Origin: Diaporthe sp. PMI_573 | Lineage: Eukaryota; Ascomycota; Sordariomycetes; Diaporthales; Diaporthaceae | NCBI GenBank assembly: GCA_021399435.1 | Contig: JAJTUP010000071.1 | Coordinates: 1 to 64,000, forward strand | DNA length: 64,000 nucleotides | Direction: 5' to 3' | Shown here: positions 19,091 to 29,506 of the stretch, piece by piece | Numbering within the stretch: position 1 is the first letter of the stretch | Layout of the letters: every line of letters starts with the position of its first letter | Notes under the pieces: generated by a model | Databases searched by the model: none | What the model was told of the DNA's origin: nothing | What the model saw: the letters and a program-made list of their open reading frames with translations, nothing else | Position numbers and translations under genes: made by a program

Positions 19091-22000
19091 ATGCCTGCCA
19101 GCAAGTCCTTCTTGTCGAGCGGGGATCTTGGCTACGATGTCGTGGTGGCGACCACGCAGGCGAGCATCAACTCGTCCCTCCTGGAATATCTCAGCGGGGG
19201 GAAGCAACCCACCACGTACATATGCTTCCTAGCCGATCCGCAGACGGGCCTCCCGTCGCAGCTCATCACGCTGGATGACCTGCTGACGAAGACGAACAAC
19301 GTGAACCCGTTCGACATCCCGGACGGCACCGCCTATGACGATGCTCGTATCACGACGCTCACCAAGGCCCTCTTCATATGCGGCATCAAGTTCCAGATGG
19401 GCTTGCCGCCGGGCGTCCTGCCGAAGAACCTGCCCGCTCCCGTCGTCCAATTCGGCAGCAGCAACTACCAGGTGGGCTTCACTATGTACTGCTCACAGTT
19501 CTCCGTGGTGGAGAACTCGCCGTTGACGGGCTTCGGCGTGACGGGCAAGTGGAGCGTATGGAGCCAGCCGCCGGGGGATCCGTGGTACGTGCAGACGACG
19601 GTCAACCTGGTGACCCAGGAACTCCCCCAGGATCTCGACACGCGCTACTTTGCCCAGAACCCGGATCTGAAGTCGGCCCTCCAAGGCCGGCTGCTGAACC
19701 TGGGCAGCGGCGGCTTCAGCCTGCAGCAGCTGCTGTTGGATCTCGAGAACGCCACGCCCCAGAGCGTGCCCAGCTTCGGGGGCATTCCGGCCGGCTCCTA
19801 TGCCGAGTCCATCCTGCTTCAGTCCTTCGTCTCCATCTACGGCACCAGCGCCAAGCAGTACGGCGAGCCCCTCGTGGCCGTCCAGGCCCTCTGGGCGGCG
19901 GCCGACCCGTCCCAGCTGGCTATAACGGGCACGCAACTGCAGGTGAACCCCTACATCGACGAGGCCACGGGCGATCCCGTCGCCGACCCGACGCCCCTGC
20001 AGAAGGCGGCGGCCACGCTCAGCTATCTCTGCGCCGCCAACAACGATGCGCTCCCGGCCGCCAACCGCTTTAACTGGAACTGGGTTGACGCTATGGATGT
20101 CGACATGGAAAGCGGCGCCATCGCCATCAAGCGCGACATCATAGGCAACTTCATTATACAGCAGCTGCGTGGCTATGTGAAATCATCGTGCATCGCCGCC
20201 ACGACCAGTGTCAGCGCTCACTGGTGGGGGGACGTCGACTTCGGGTGGTCGTTGACGAACCAGCAGACGCCTCAGATGGCCGGCATCACGGCGGCCGGAT
20301 CCGGTAATGGCAGCAACGTCATCCATATCGAATACAGCAGCATTGCCGACAACAGCGACCAGTCAGGCTTGATCGTGGGAAGGTTCGAAATCGCGCCCAA
20401 GTACACATGCGACGTGGCCTTCAGCGGAAGCACCTTCACCGTGACGCAGCAGATCATCATCTACGTATTTGTCCTCCGGAACAGGAGTTCCATCATCGAC
20501 CCCATTGACATCGTGGACCTGAACATCGTGAATAAGACTATTACCGACGTCTATACCATCTCGGTCGGACAGAACGGCGACCTGCTCACCACGCACACCG
20601 GCACGACGTCGCGGGACGACTCCCAGCACCTTGACCCCGACCCCGTCCGAAACTTCTTCACCGGCATCGACGACTTCATCAGCGACGCCCAGAACAAGAT
20701 GAGCGGCTTCGCCGCCACGAACCTCAACCCCATCGACTTCAGCATGCTGCGGAACTTCGTCTTCCCCGGCGGGCGGGTCTTCACCTATAAATCCGCCAGC
20801 TTCTCCGACTACCAGGATCTCCTCTGCTCCATCACCTACGTCAACACGCCCCTGAATCAGATTCCGCAGGCCGCCGTCGCCAAGCCGCAGTCGCGTCGCC
20901 TTCGCGAGGCGAGGGCCGCCGCCGCCAGGGCCGTGGCCGCCCCGCGGTCTCTGCGCACCATGAAGGGCCTCACCAAGACGGCGTGCATGGCGAACGCGGC
21001 ATCCAGCGCCGACACGCCCCTGACGCTGACCTACTCGTCCGAGATGATGCAGAACTACCTGCAGGGCGAGGTGGTGTCGCCGCAGTCCAAGTTCGAGGCC
21101 CTGCAGACCGACGACGGCCACGCCTTGCTGTTCGCCATGACGACCGCGGGCGTCCTCAACGTCATGGAGGAGCAGACGGGCCAGACGGCCAACGGATGGG
21201 CCCTGACGGATCTCTCCACGGCCCTCATCGCGAGGGCGTTCCGCGGCGGCACCGTGCGGACCTTTGACGTCGGCCAGAGCGCCCTCGACGGCACCATCGG
21301 CCTGGCCATGGCCGTGTCGTTCGGCAACGCCGATAACCTCTGCGTCTCGCTCTCCAACTCGAGCGCCGACACGTCCTGGACAGCCGCGCCGAAGTGGACG
21401 GTCTATCCGTTCGATGCCCCCGGCGGCGCACCGGCCACTATCTCCATCGCGGGCATCCTCTTCTCGGAAACCTTGGACAACCAGCAGTACCTCGTCATCG
21501 ACATCGACCGCTCGCCCAGTTCGCCGGTCCGGGACATCGTGCGCTACTGCCTCGACCCGTCCAAGGCGGCCGGCACCTACTGGGTGCGGAACGACGTGCC
21601 CATCGACATTGAGGACGGCAACTACCAGAGTTGCGTCGGCCGGGCCGCTAACGCCTTGGTCGACGGCGTGTACACGTCGGGCACGGCCGCCGGCGATGCC
21701 CAGCTCGTCTACGTGCCGCTCGTCAACGTCTTTGGCTTGGGCCCTCCCACGCCGAACCGCATGGGCCTGCCCGGCGGCGCGCTCGCCTCGGCCATCGCCG
21801 CGGCCCGCGACACGACGAGAGGAGCGGCCACGTACGGCACCTCGGACCTCTACGCCATCGGGAACTCAACGCTCTACCGCTTCACCGCCGAGGACCAGAA
21901 CACAGACAGCACCGTGGGGACGGCGCTCATCACCAACGACGTCCTCGCCGGCACCGACACGCTGATCGCCATGACCCACGACGGCGTGACCACGCTCTGG

Positions 22001-24595
22001 GGCCGCAACGCCAGCGACGCCGTCTACTACCTCTCGTGTGTGACGGACCAGGTGGCCTCGCCCGGCGCCTGGAGCGCGCCCGTGCCTCTCCTCACGGGCA
22101 TCGAGCGTATCTCGGCCTACGTCAACCGCAGCGACGGCGGCAACACTATCTTCGCGTCGGGCGGCGGCCAGCTGCAGAAGCTGATTCAGGCCACCGACAC
22201 GCCGGCGAAGCTGTGGCGCTCGCAGGCTATCCACCTCGCCGCGCCGCCGCGGCAGACGTCACTGGCCTTCCGCTCGTACACGACCATGCTGCGGGCGGCC
22301 GACGCGAGCGACATGCCGGCGCGGGGCGTCAACCTCGCCATCTCGGCGGCGACGCGCACGCCCGTGTACATGAACGGCCTGTACTACGTACTGGGCCAGA
22401 CGCCCGTTACGGTGCCGACCGACAAGGGCGGGTTGGTGACGGTCATCGAGGCGACGGACAACGTCAACGGCACCGTGCTGACCGTGTCCACGGGCGGCGG
22501 TTCCGACACGGCCACCGTCATCAACCCCATGGACAAGGGCTTCAGGAAGCTCGCCGCCCTCAACACGGCGGACGCGCTCCAAAGCGCGACCATCCCGACC
22601 GGCGTCAAGGCGGGCGGCATCGTGGGCCCCGTCCAGACGGCGCGGCTCGTCCCGCCCTCGACCTCGGGCGCCGATGCGCAGGCCGCCGCCGCCAACCTGT
22701 CCACCCTCCAGACCGTCTACAACGGCGTCGGCACGCCGCCTAGACGGCCGGCGGTGCGGACGGCAGCAGCAGCGCGCGCGAGCCGCGTCGTCCCGTCGAC
22801 GGCGCTCCTCGCCTCGTCGTCGTTATCGCCGAGCAGCTTCGGCGCCGACATCGCCATCGCGGCCGGCGACCTCTACCAATTGCTCCAGTTGGCCGCCGTC
22901 GACCCTGTCATCCAGGTACTCTACGACGCCATCAGCGACACCTACCAGTTCCTCGCCACCATTGGCGACAAGGCCTACCGCGCCCTGCTCAACACGCGCG
23001 ACGCCGTCGTCGGCGCCGTCGGCTGGGTGTTCAATGTCATCGGGACGGCTATCGAAGACGCCTTGCGCTTCATCGAGTTCCTGTTCGTGTGGGACGACAT
23101 CCGGCGCACTAAGGATGTGCTGCACAACGTGACGAGCCTGTACCTGCAGGACACGGCGTCCCGCATCGGCCCCATGCGGAAGGCCTTTGACAGCCGCGTC
23201 GCCGACGTCGAGAAGACGGTGGCCAGCTGGGCCGGCATCCAAGACTGGTCGCCCCTTGGGGACGCGGCGGGGAAGCCGGCGAGCGGGAACGCGACCGCGA
23301 ACGCGACGAACCCGATGGCCAGCCAGACGTCGGGCTCCCAGCTGCTCTCCCACCACTTCCGCGATCAGGCCGGCGCCGTGTCGGTGCTCGGCACGGAGCC
23401 GTCCGCGAGCGTCGCGCAGGCCCTCCTCAATGACATGGTGACGGCCCTCGCCAACCAGGGCCAGGTGCTTGCGGAGGTCTGGGAGAAGCTGCACGACCTC
23501 ATCAACGACTTCGGCAACCTGAGCCTCAACGACATACTCAAGCGCATGGCCGGCATTTTCGCCGAGGGCATGCTGTCGAGCGCGCAGGTCGTCATCGACG
23601 CCCTGCTGGACGTGCTCGCGCAGCTCGCCCCCGCCGCCGTGGGCCTCCTCGGCACGGAGATCTACGTGCCCGTCATCTCGGACATCCTCGAAGCCATCGG
23701 CGTCCCGAGCATCTCCTTCCTCGACCTCTTCACCTGGATGGCCGCCGTCGGCTACACGGTCGTCTACAAGATCACCCACGACGACGCGCCGCCCTTTCCC
23801 GACGACGCCGACACGCAGGCCGTGCTCGCAGCCCGGGATTGGACGACGCTGGCCGCGCTGTTCGGCACCGACGGGACGCCGACGCCGGCGGCCAAGACCG
23901 CGACCACCCAGAAGGGACACGCTCGCAAGGCCGCGCCGCCAGCGTCGAGGCCCCTCGACGACGCGTCGTCGCTGAAGCCCCCGCAGCTCGGCATCTATAT
24001 AGCCGGCCACATGACGGCCGGCATCCTCGGCCCCGCGGTTGCCACCGTGGCCGCGTTGGAAGCCGCGCAGCCCACGGGCGAGAACGACTTCGCCGTGCTC
24101 TCGGCCGTCCTGGCTACCGTGCAGGCCGTGTTCTGGGGTGCGGCGGAGGTGTTCGCCCCGCGGGACAAGATCGAAGACTTGGCCACCAGGGACTTCGTGA
24201 GGGTGCTCACGGGGTCGTCCCTGCTGGTGCAGCTCGTGTTTTCGGGACCAGGCCAGAAGGCGCTCGCCTCGCGGCCCAACACACCCCTGTTCCGGAGCTT
24301 GATGGTGGCGGACCCACGCGGGTATGGCGCCGCCGCCGACGCCTTCCTCGTCATCGCCTCGCTATACTGCACCATTGAGCACTTCTACGAGCTGGCCCAG
24401 AAGCCCGCGGCCGCCGAGAAGTCCGCGGCCGTCATCGGTGAGGTGTCCAACGTGGCCTCCTACTTCGCGCGCCTGTCCTACACCGGGGCCGTCAACTCGC
24501 CAGATCCCGAGAGCAAATCAGGCTTCATTACCTCCCTGATGGTCAGCGATGCCGTAGTCGCCGTGCTGCAGATTGTAGAATCGAACATCGTCTAA
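19091..24595 (+). CDS. Giant intronless ORF, unknown function, 1,834 aa
   Basis: A single uninterrupted frame from an ATG in a TATA-driven context, GC-rich with strong third-position G/C bias. No signal peptide. Layout: an N-terminal mixed alpha/beta part (residues 1-590) opening with G-Y-D-V-V-V-A-T; an Ala/Arg linker near 596-620; a beta-rich part (about 670-1,150) with repeating tryptophan/glycine strands reminiscent of a propeller or lectin; a second Ala/Arg linker near 1,215; an all-helical amphipathic part (1,250-1,560); a Lys/Pro/Ala linker near 1,600; and a hydrophobic C-terminus with probable membrane-inserting helices. The opening loosely recalls bacterial P47/TULIP proteins, a weak memory-based impression. 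Large size, no introns and composition unlike its neighbours are compatible with horizontal transfer but do not prove it. Confidence 0.9.
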   Translation: MPASKSFLSSGDLGYDVVVATTQASINSSLLEYLSGGKQPTTYICFLADPQTGLPSQLITLDDLLTKTNNVNPFDIPDGTAYDDARITTLTKALFICGIKFQMGLPPGVLPKNLPAPVVQFGSSNYQVGFTMYCSQFSVVENSPLTGFGVTGKWSVWSQPPGDPWYVQTTVNLVTQELPQDLDTRYFAQNPDLKSALQGRLLNLGSGGFSLQQLLLDLENATPQSVPSFGGIPAGSYAESILLQSFVSIYGTSAKQYGEPLVAVQALWAAADPSQLAITGTQLQVNPYIDEATGDPVADPTPLQKAAATLSYLCAANNDALPAANRFNWNWVDAMDVDMESGAIAIKRDIIGNFIIQQLRGYVKSSCIAATTSVSAHWWGDVDFGWSLTNQQTPQMAGITAAGSGNGSNVIHIEYSSIADNSDQSGLIVGRFEIAPKYTCDVAFSGSTFTVTQQIIIYVFVLRNRSSIIDPIDIVDLNIVNKTITDVYTISVGQNGDLLTTHTGTTSRDDSQHLDPDPVRNFFTGIDDFISDAQNKMSGFAATNLNPIDFSMLRNFVFPGGRVFTYKSASFSDYQDLLCSITYVNTPLNQIPQAAVAKPQSRRLREARAAAARAVAAPRSLRTMKGLTKTACMANAASSADTPLTLTYSSEMMQNYLQGEVVSPQSKFEALQTDDGHALLFAMTTAGVLNVMEEQTGQTANGWALTDLSTALIARAFRGGTVRTFDVGQSALDGTIGLAMAVSFGNADNLCVSLSNSSADTSWTAAPKWTVYPFDAPGGAPATISIAGILFSETLDNQQYLVIDIDRSPSSPVRDIVRYCLDPSKAAGTYWVRNDVPIDIEDGNYQSCVGRAANALVDGVYTSGTAAGDAQLVYVPLVNVFGLGPPTPNRMGLPGGALASAIAAARDTTRGAATYGTSDLYAIGNSTLYRFTAEDQNTDSTVGTALITNDVLAGTDTLIAMTHDGVTTLWGRNASDAVYYLSCVTDQVASPGAWSAPVPLLTGIERISAYVNRSDGGNTIFASGGGQLQKLIQATDTPAKLWRSQAIHLAAPPRQTSLAFRSYTTMLRAADASDMPARGVNLAISAATRTPVYMNGLYYVLGQTPVTVPTDKGGLVTVIEATDNVNGTVLTVSTGGGSDTATVINPMDKGFRKLAALNTADALQSATIPTGVKAGGIVGPVQTARLVPPSTSGADAQAAAANLSTLQTVYNGVGTPPRRPAVRTAAAARASRVVPSTALLASSSLSPSSFGADIAIAAGDLYQLLQLAAVDPVIQVLYDAISDTYQFLATIGDKAYRALLNTRDAVVGAVGWVFNVIGTAIEDALRFIEFLFVWDDIRRTKDVLHNVTSLYLQDTASRIGPMRKAFDSRVADVEKTVASWAGIQDWSPLGDAAGKPASGNATANATNPMASQTSGSQLLSHHFRDQAGAVSVLGTEPSASVAQALLNDMVTALANQGQVLAEVWEKLHDLINDFGNLSLNDILKRMAGIFAEGMLSSAQVVIDALLDVLAQLAPAAVGLLGTEIYVPVISDILEAIGVPSISFLDLFTWMAAVGYTVVYKITHDDAPPFPDDADTQAVLAARDWTTLAALFGTDGTPTPAAKTATTQKGHARKAAPPASRPLDDASSLKPPQLGIYIAGHMTAGILGPAVATVAALEAAQPTGENDFAVLSAVLATVQAVFWGAAEVFAPRDKIEDLATRDFVRVLTGSSLLVQLVFSGPGQKALASRPNTPLFRSLMVADPRGYGAAADAFLVIASLYCTIEHFYELAQKPAAAEKSAAVIGEVSNVASYFARLSYTGAVNSPDPESKSGFITSLMVSDAVVAVLQIVESNIV

Positions 24596-25104
24596 ACCGC
24601 CGGTCCCGGGGGTGATTTCATTGTTCGTGTTTATTCTTGTTATTCTACAAGCCGACCTATACACAGCTGCTCCACGGTCCGCCGCTAAGGACCCGAATAT
24701 GAACGCATCAGTTTGTCCCTGCCGGAGCCAGCCCGAGGAGCGAGAGTGCACGGGCTGGTGCAGCTATCGACAACGAAGGGGCTGGAGGCCCGTGGATGGG
24801 AAGGGAAGTGTAAGGAGAGCAGCTTGTGGCACGGATGGCTATGTCGTGTCCGACAGGGAGACTGCAGAAACTGGACGTGTCAGCGTCTATTCGTACACGC
24901 GGAGGCACTGTGGATGATCGGCCAGCCGGCGGCTGAGCCGGAGGAGGCTTGGGCGACTTCAATCCTTAATGGGGGTTGGTATTCGTGGTTGCAAGGCAGG
25001 TATAATGTAGCGGAGCGAATGGGTCGTGCAGACCATTTGACCGTGGGAACAGGCAAGTTGTAGCGCCAAGGGGCCCAAAAGAATGTCCCGAGACAATTGA
25101 ACAG
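24596..25104. other. Intergenic region, may hold a 5' exon of the kinase-like gene
   Basis: The kinase-like frame is open back to a TGA at 25,105 but has no ATG there. A first exon upstream is likely, for example joined at aacag before 25,105. I could not place it. Confidence 0.35.
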
Positions 25105-25107
25105 TGA

Positions 25108-26229
25108 GCAAAAGGCAGAAGCCGATTTCGCCCAGAGGACAAGGCTTCATATGAGCAATTTGCCCAGACATTGATTCCAATTGGCGAGTTCTTTGACGGC
25201 CTCAACCGCCAAGGCGTCACAGCCCAACCAGATGAATTTGGAACGGTTGAGATATCTCGACTGTCGACAGTTGGTGCGAGTATACTCCCTGGGTTAAATG
25301 AGGCTAAATGTGTCTGCATTGACAGTCCCTCCGAGACACCCGATCAGGCGTCGCAGTCTACCCTCTACGTGTTCAAAGGCGCTGACTTCTCGGCCTGGCT
25401 CGAGCGGAAACACGAAAAGCGACCATTGACCGTGTACAAGCGAGCATTATACAGCGAGCACTCCTTAAAGGAGGAGTTGATGGTCCTCTGTACCATGCCT
25501 CCACATCCCAACATCATTCCGCGGCCGCCCATTCTCGTGTCGACTCCGACGTCGCCTGAGCGCATCTGCGGATTCCTTCAGCCCTTCCGGGCCAAGCAGA
25601 CGATCTCTGAGCAAGTCGGCCTTGCAAACAAGAAACGACTCAGAATTCCCCCATTGACCAAGGCGAAATGGTGCCTAGGTATCGCAGAAGGAATTCTGTA
25701 TACTCACCGGGTTGCCAAAACCTTCCACATGGATATGAAGCCCGCAAACGTCCTGGTCGAGGATGATGACACCGTGAGGATTATTGACTGGCAGCAGCAG
25801 GGCATGTGCCGGGCTACGCACCCCCCTGAGGCTACTCTGGGCTTCAAACCTAAAATCCAAAAGATCATTGACAAGATGCGTCTAGATCAAAACGGGCAGC
25901 CTATAGTCATCTTCACCCCTCAGCCAGGAACCTGGCCAGAAGAGGGTCTCAGGGGTGCCTACGTCAGGTGGAAATCTGAGAACTCGCGCGGTCTCGAGGC
26001 TGCAGAGTTGTTTATGATGGGAAGGACCTTCTGGCACGTGTTGGAGCAGAGAGAGGAGACTATGGATCCTACGATTTGGAGTAAGGAGTCCATGGACATT
26101 CCGGAGAGCTGGAGAGAGACGGTGGAAGCCTGTATTGTCGAGGATCCGGCAAAGCGGCCGGCTCTCGAGACGGTCGTAGAGTTCTGGAGAAAACAAGTGG
26201 AGGCCAGTCCGAGTAATACTGGCTTTTGA
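25108..26229 (+). CDS. Protein-kinase-like protein, 5' end unresolved
   Basis: The open frame from 25,108 holds a kinase fold. A catalytic-loop motif H-M-D-M-K-P-A-N (in place of H-R-D-x-K-x-x-N) lies near 25,727-25,750. It is followed by I-I-D-W-Q where a kinase normally has D-F-G, and by a C-terminal E-D-P-A-K-R-P that matches the conserved Arg region of subdomain XI. The catalytic Asp, Lys and Asn are kept; the Mg-binding Asp of DFG is kept but Phe/Gly are replaced. No ATG is available before 25,489 in this frame, and translation from there would remove the N-lobe, so an upstream exon is inferred. The substrate is unknown. Such divergent kinases are common in fungal accessory regions near HET genes. 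Confidence 0.7.
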   Translation, partial: AKGRSRFRPEDKASYEQFAQTLIPIGEFFDGLNRQGVTAQPDEFGTVEISRLSTVGASILPGLNEAKCVCIDSPSETPDQASQSTLYVFKGADFSAWLERKHEKRPLTVYKRALYSEHSLKEELMVLCTMPPHPNIIPRPPILVSTPTSPERICGFLQPFRAKQTISEQVGLANKKRLRIPPLTKAKWCLGIAEGILYTHRVAKTFHMDMKPANVLVEDDDTVRIIDWQQQGMCRATHPPEATLGFKPKIQKIIDKMRLDQNGQPIVIFTPQPGTWPEEGLRGAYVRWKSENSRGLEAAELFMMGRTFWHVLEQREETMDPTIWSKESMDIPESWRETVEACIVEDPAKRPALETVVEFWRKQVEASPSNTGF

Positions 26230-27320
26230 CGTCGCATAGTGAGGACCGAATGTAGGAGGGTCGGCTCTCCGTACGATTACGAAATTGCGCTCGCGGGCTG
26301 GCACGCGGATAGTGTCGCTCTAGGGAATGCAGAGATGACAAGTGAAGATGTGGATGGTGGCCCATGGGAACCGGTTCTTGAACAGTGCTGTCAGTCTCAA
26401 GCGAAGTGATGCCCCCTACCCCTGGTCAGTGTGCGTGAACAACATGGTTTCAGTCATTGGGCTATCAGAAGATCTAGCCTTAGAAACTGTACATATCTGG
26501 TCTAAAGGATGGCGAATGAGCCACTACGGCTTTCAATGAAGGAGAATATTTCACTGTTTGAACCGAAAAACAGTACTCGGCAGGCTGTGTAGCGTAAGCA
26601 ATACAATCCTGCCTCAATTCAATCGTAATTGATCAAGTACTCGCGCTCTTAACAACGGAGTATCACTAGAAAGTCACGCACCTTATCATTTAAACCAGAA
26701 AGTGAAGGCCAAACGTAAAAGCCGCGCTTGAACCGTTTTAAACTTCTGCACTCGCGCAAGTGATTGCTATTTCCACCATGTGATTACTATTAAGTGAGGG
26801 CGGGCCATAGTAACTCACGAAAACCTTGGCATCTACTTCGCACAGATTTGGTCACCGTGATGTGAGGCAGGAGGGAAAGCGCCTTCGTTTATCTGTTGTT
26901 CACACTCGCCTTACTCGGCATTCTCCTATTTGAAGAGTCGGTTTGCTGAAAGGCTTGGTACGGTATAGGCAAATGTCTCCGCATCAGTATATCTGTGGAG
27001 GGCCTGCAGAGCTGACGGCGGAAAGGGGAACGTGCTACCTAGGTGTGTATCCCACAGGTGCGCGAAACTGTCAGCAACAGAGGGTTTGATGTACACCAGC
27101 ATCCACGTTCTCCTGCATGTGCATGATTAGGCAGCAAAGTATGGGGCGCCTTGCTGACGCTGTCCCACCTCGATCTCGTTATTTCAGGCTGCCTCCGCCG
27201 TGGGCCGATTGGAGGCCGCTTGACTACAGTTCCAACCTTCCAAAAATGACCACTTTTCTACATCGAAATAGTTCGCATTTTATGAGATTAGCACAGTTCT
27301 TCACGTCATATCGAAAAAAC
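26230..27320. other. Intergenic region, no feature recognised
   Basis: About 1.1 kb of ordinary composition between the kinase-like gene and the HET gene. No convincing ORF with an ATG or repeat was found. It must contain the HET promoter. Confidence 0.4.
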
Positions 27321-29399
27321 ATGGCGAGTAACGAGGATCCATTCTACTACGAAACTAGCCTAAAAGGTCGACAAATCCGTGTAATGTACATCGAGTGCCA
27401 TAGTGGGGTTGACTTCAATAATCCGCTCACCAGTTTGAAGCTGGTCGAAGAAAATCTTGACACAGCGGAATTCGACGCACTCTCGTACGTGTGGGGCGAC
27501 CAAGCGACGAGAAAGCACATAAAATGCAACGGGAAAAGCCTTACCATTGGCGAGAGCCTGCACGCTGCGCTCATGGAATACCGATATCGATTGCGTCGAG
27601 GCCGAGGTCGAGTCGGAGACAAAATCCGAGGTTTATGGGCAGATGCAATCTGCATCAACCAAAACGATGAGGTGGAGAAGACCGAGCAAGTCCGGATGAT
27701 GAGAGACATTTACAAGGCCGCGAAATTTACCATCATTTGGCTTGGTCCTCTCGAGGACGGCGATGTCCAGGCAATCCAGTTAGCCCAACTTGCTTACCGA
27801 AGGTGCCCAGAGCACCTCCGTTTCGAACTGCAAGGCACCCGCCAGGACTACCGGTTATTCAAATCTACGCTGCGCGGCCTTCCCGAGCCGTTCGACGGTG
27901 ACGCCAGGGGTCATATACTCGATCCGACGTGGAAGAACCTCTTCAAGATTCTGCACCACCCCTGGTTTAGTCGCGTCTGGATCGTCCAGGAACTTCTGGC
28001 CTCCGAGTATGCGGAGATGTGGCGGGGGAGAAAAAGCATAGAGGTGGATACACTTCTCTGGATGGCCGATCAAATCGAGATACATACCGATCTCAAGCTC
28101 ACGCGGCAGATACACTACCCCGACGAAGGACTTTTCTTCGCCGATGTAATAGCTCTGTGCTACTTCCAGTTCACCGAGGACAGCCCGCCGCCCCTTTGGG
28201 CCAACATGATGATCACTGCCGGCATGAATGCAACCAAGGTCCTGGACCGCTTCTTCGCATTAGTGGGCATCTCACAAGGAGTTCCCAATGATTTTATCGA
28301 TTACTCCAGGAAGATTGACGTAGTGGCCAGTCAGGTCGGCCTCATGTCACTCCTGGGCAGCCCGAAGTACCCGATGATGGATGGGTTGGATCGGCTGGCC
28401 GACTTTCCAAGCCGAAATGCGCGAGCTCAAGGAATCCAAGTGCCAACGTGGATCCCAGACTTCTTCTCAGGACCTACTCCATCTACAAAGATCTCAGCGC
28501 TATATTCGACACCGAAATGGCGGTCAAAGCACCCAGGATTCCCACTGCCGGAATTCCAGATCATGACGGATCCAGAAGCACCAACCAGCAGTCCCCGACC
28601 AGTAACCATATCAGAATGTCCCTCTGCGTTTTCCAAGGTATGTTGCTTAATTATAGCAGGCCAAATACCTTTAATTCGAGAACCAAAATTACTTAGACTC
28701 ACAATACTGTCGTAGGCCCCAGAATTGCTAGTCAAGGCCACGATCTTTGATAGGATCAAAGAGACAGTTTCTCCCGTTGTCTCCGGTAACGTCAATCATA
28801 ACGGAAGTGGTGCCTATTGTACGGAGGATCCAGAACGATACTACCTAGACAGTATCAATATGTTACGATTTATAACCAAGGCGCGACTCCTTAGCGACCC
28901 GAGTCTGTCTGTCGGGGACGACGTCATGTCAGGGGACATGTTCGAGACCTTCTGGCGTACTATGGTATATAATCGAACTGGAGACAGCCTTGCAGAGGAA
29001 GTTGTCCCTGACAGTACAGTCGGGAATTCCTTTGCTTACTGGTACATGTCTTTGAAGCTATACCTGACGCGGAGATGGGAGCACGACCCCGAGCTCTTCT
29101 ATTGACAGTCAGAATTGCTCCAGGACCTGAAGGAGCCGTTCGTTGGTATTTTTGACACGGCCTATGGCTATCGGTCGTTTTTCGTGACGGAAGGTGGCCG
29201 GATTGGATGGGCACCACCTGCCGCCGAGCCTGGAGATGCCATCGCCATGTTCCAAGGCAACAGGATCCCAATTGTGGCCAGATCTGTTGGGGACCGTGGC
29301 GCTTTGGAATATATTGGCGGGTGTTATCTTCATGGTTGCATGGACGGGGAGATTTGGCAGCTTAACGCAGCGGAATGGGAGTTCATGAGGTTCGTGTAG
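27321..29399 (+). CDS. HET-domain (heterokaryon incompatibility) protein with an in-frame stop
   Basis: Start chosen at 27,321 (aac-ATG-gcg); an in-frame ATG at 27,246 is possible. Exon 1 ends at 28,637, intron 28,638-28,715 (gtatgt...gtag), exon 2 from 28,716. The HET core is clear: F-D-A-L-S-Y-V-W-G, then L-W-A-D-A-I-C-I-N-Q and I-W-L-G-P. HET proteins trigger cell death after fusion of unlike individuals. A TGA at 29,103-29,105 interrupts the frame, yet the same frame continues to 29,399 with a typical HET C-terminal segment (R-x-F-F-V-T-E-G-G-R-I-G, then G-C-Y-L-H-G-x-M-D-G-E). Either the allele is inactivated, or a 90-nt segment (29,019-29,108, weak donor gtcggg) is spliced. Confidence 0.8.
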
Positions 29400-29506
29400 C
29401 TGTCAGCAGTTCACTGCCTGCTAAAATTGGGCTATTTAGCTGTTTCTTTGAGCCTGGGCGCTGTTTCAAAGGACCCAAGATTGCAATACATTAGATGCAT
29501 ATGTAG

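Noticed and set aside
20363..24010. Several long ORFs on both strands inside the giant gene (up to 395 codons)
   Set aside because: GC-rich codon bias of the 5.5-kb gene leaves other frames open. Their translations are Arg/Ala/Pro- or His/Val/Gly-biased shadows.
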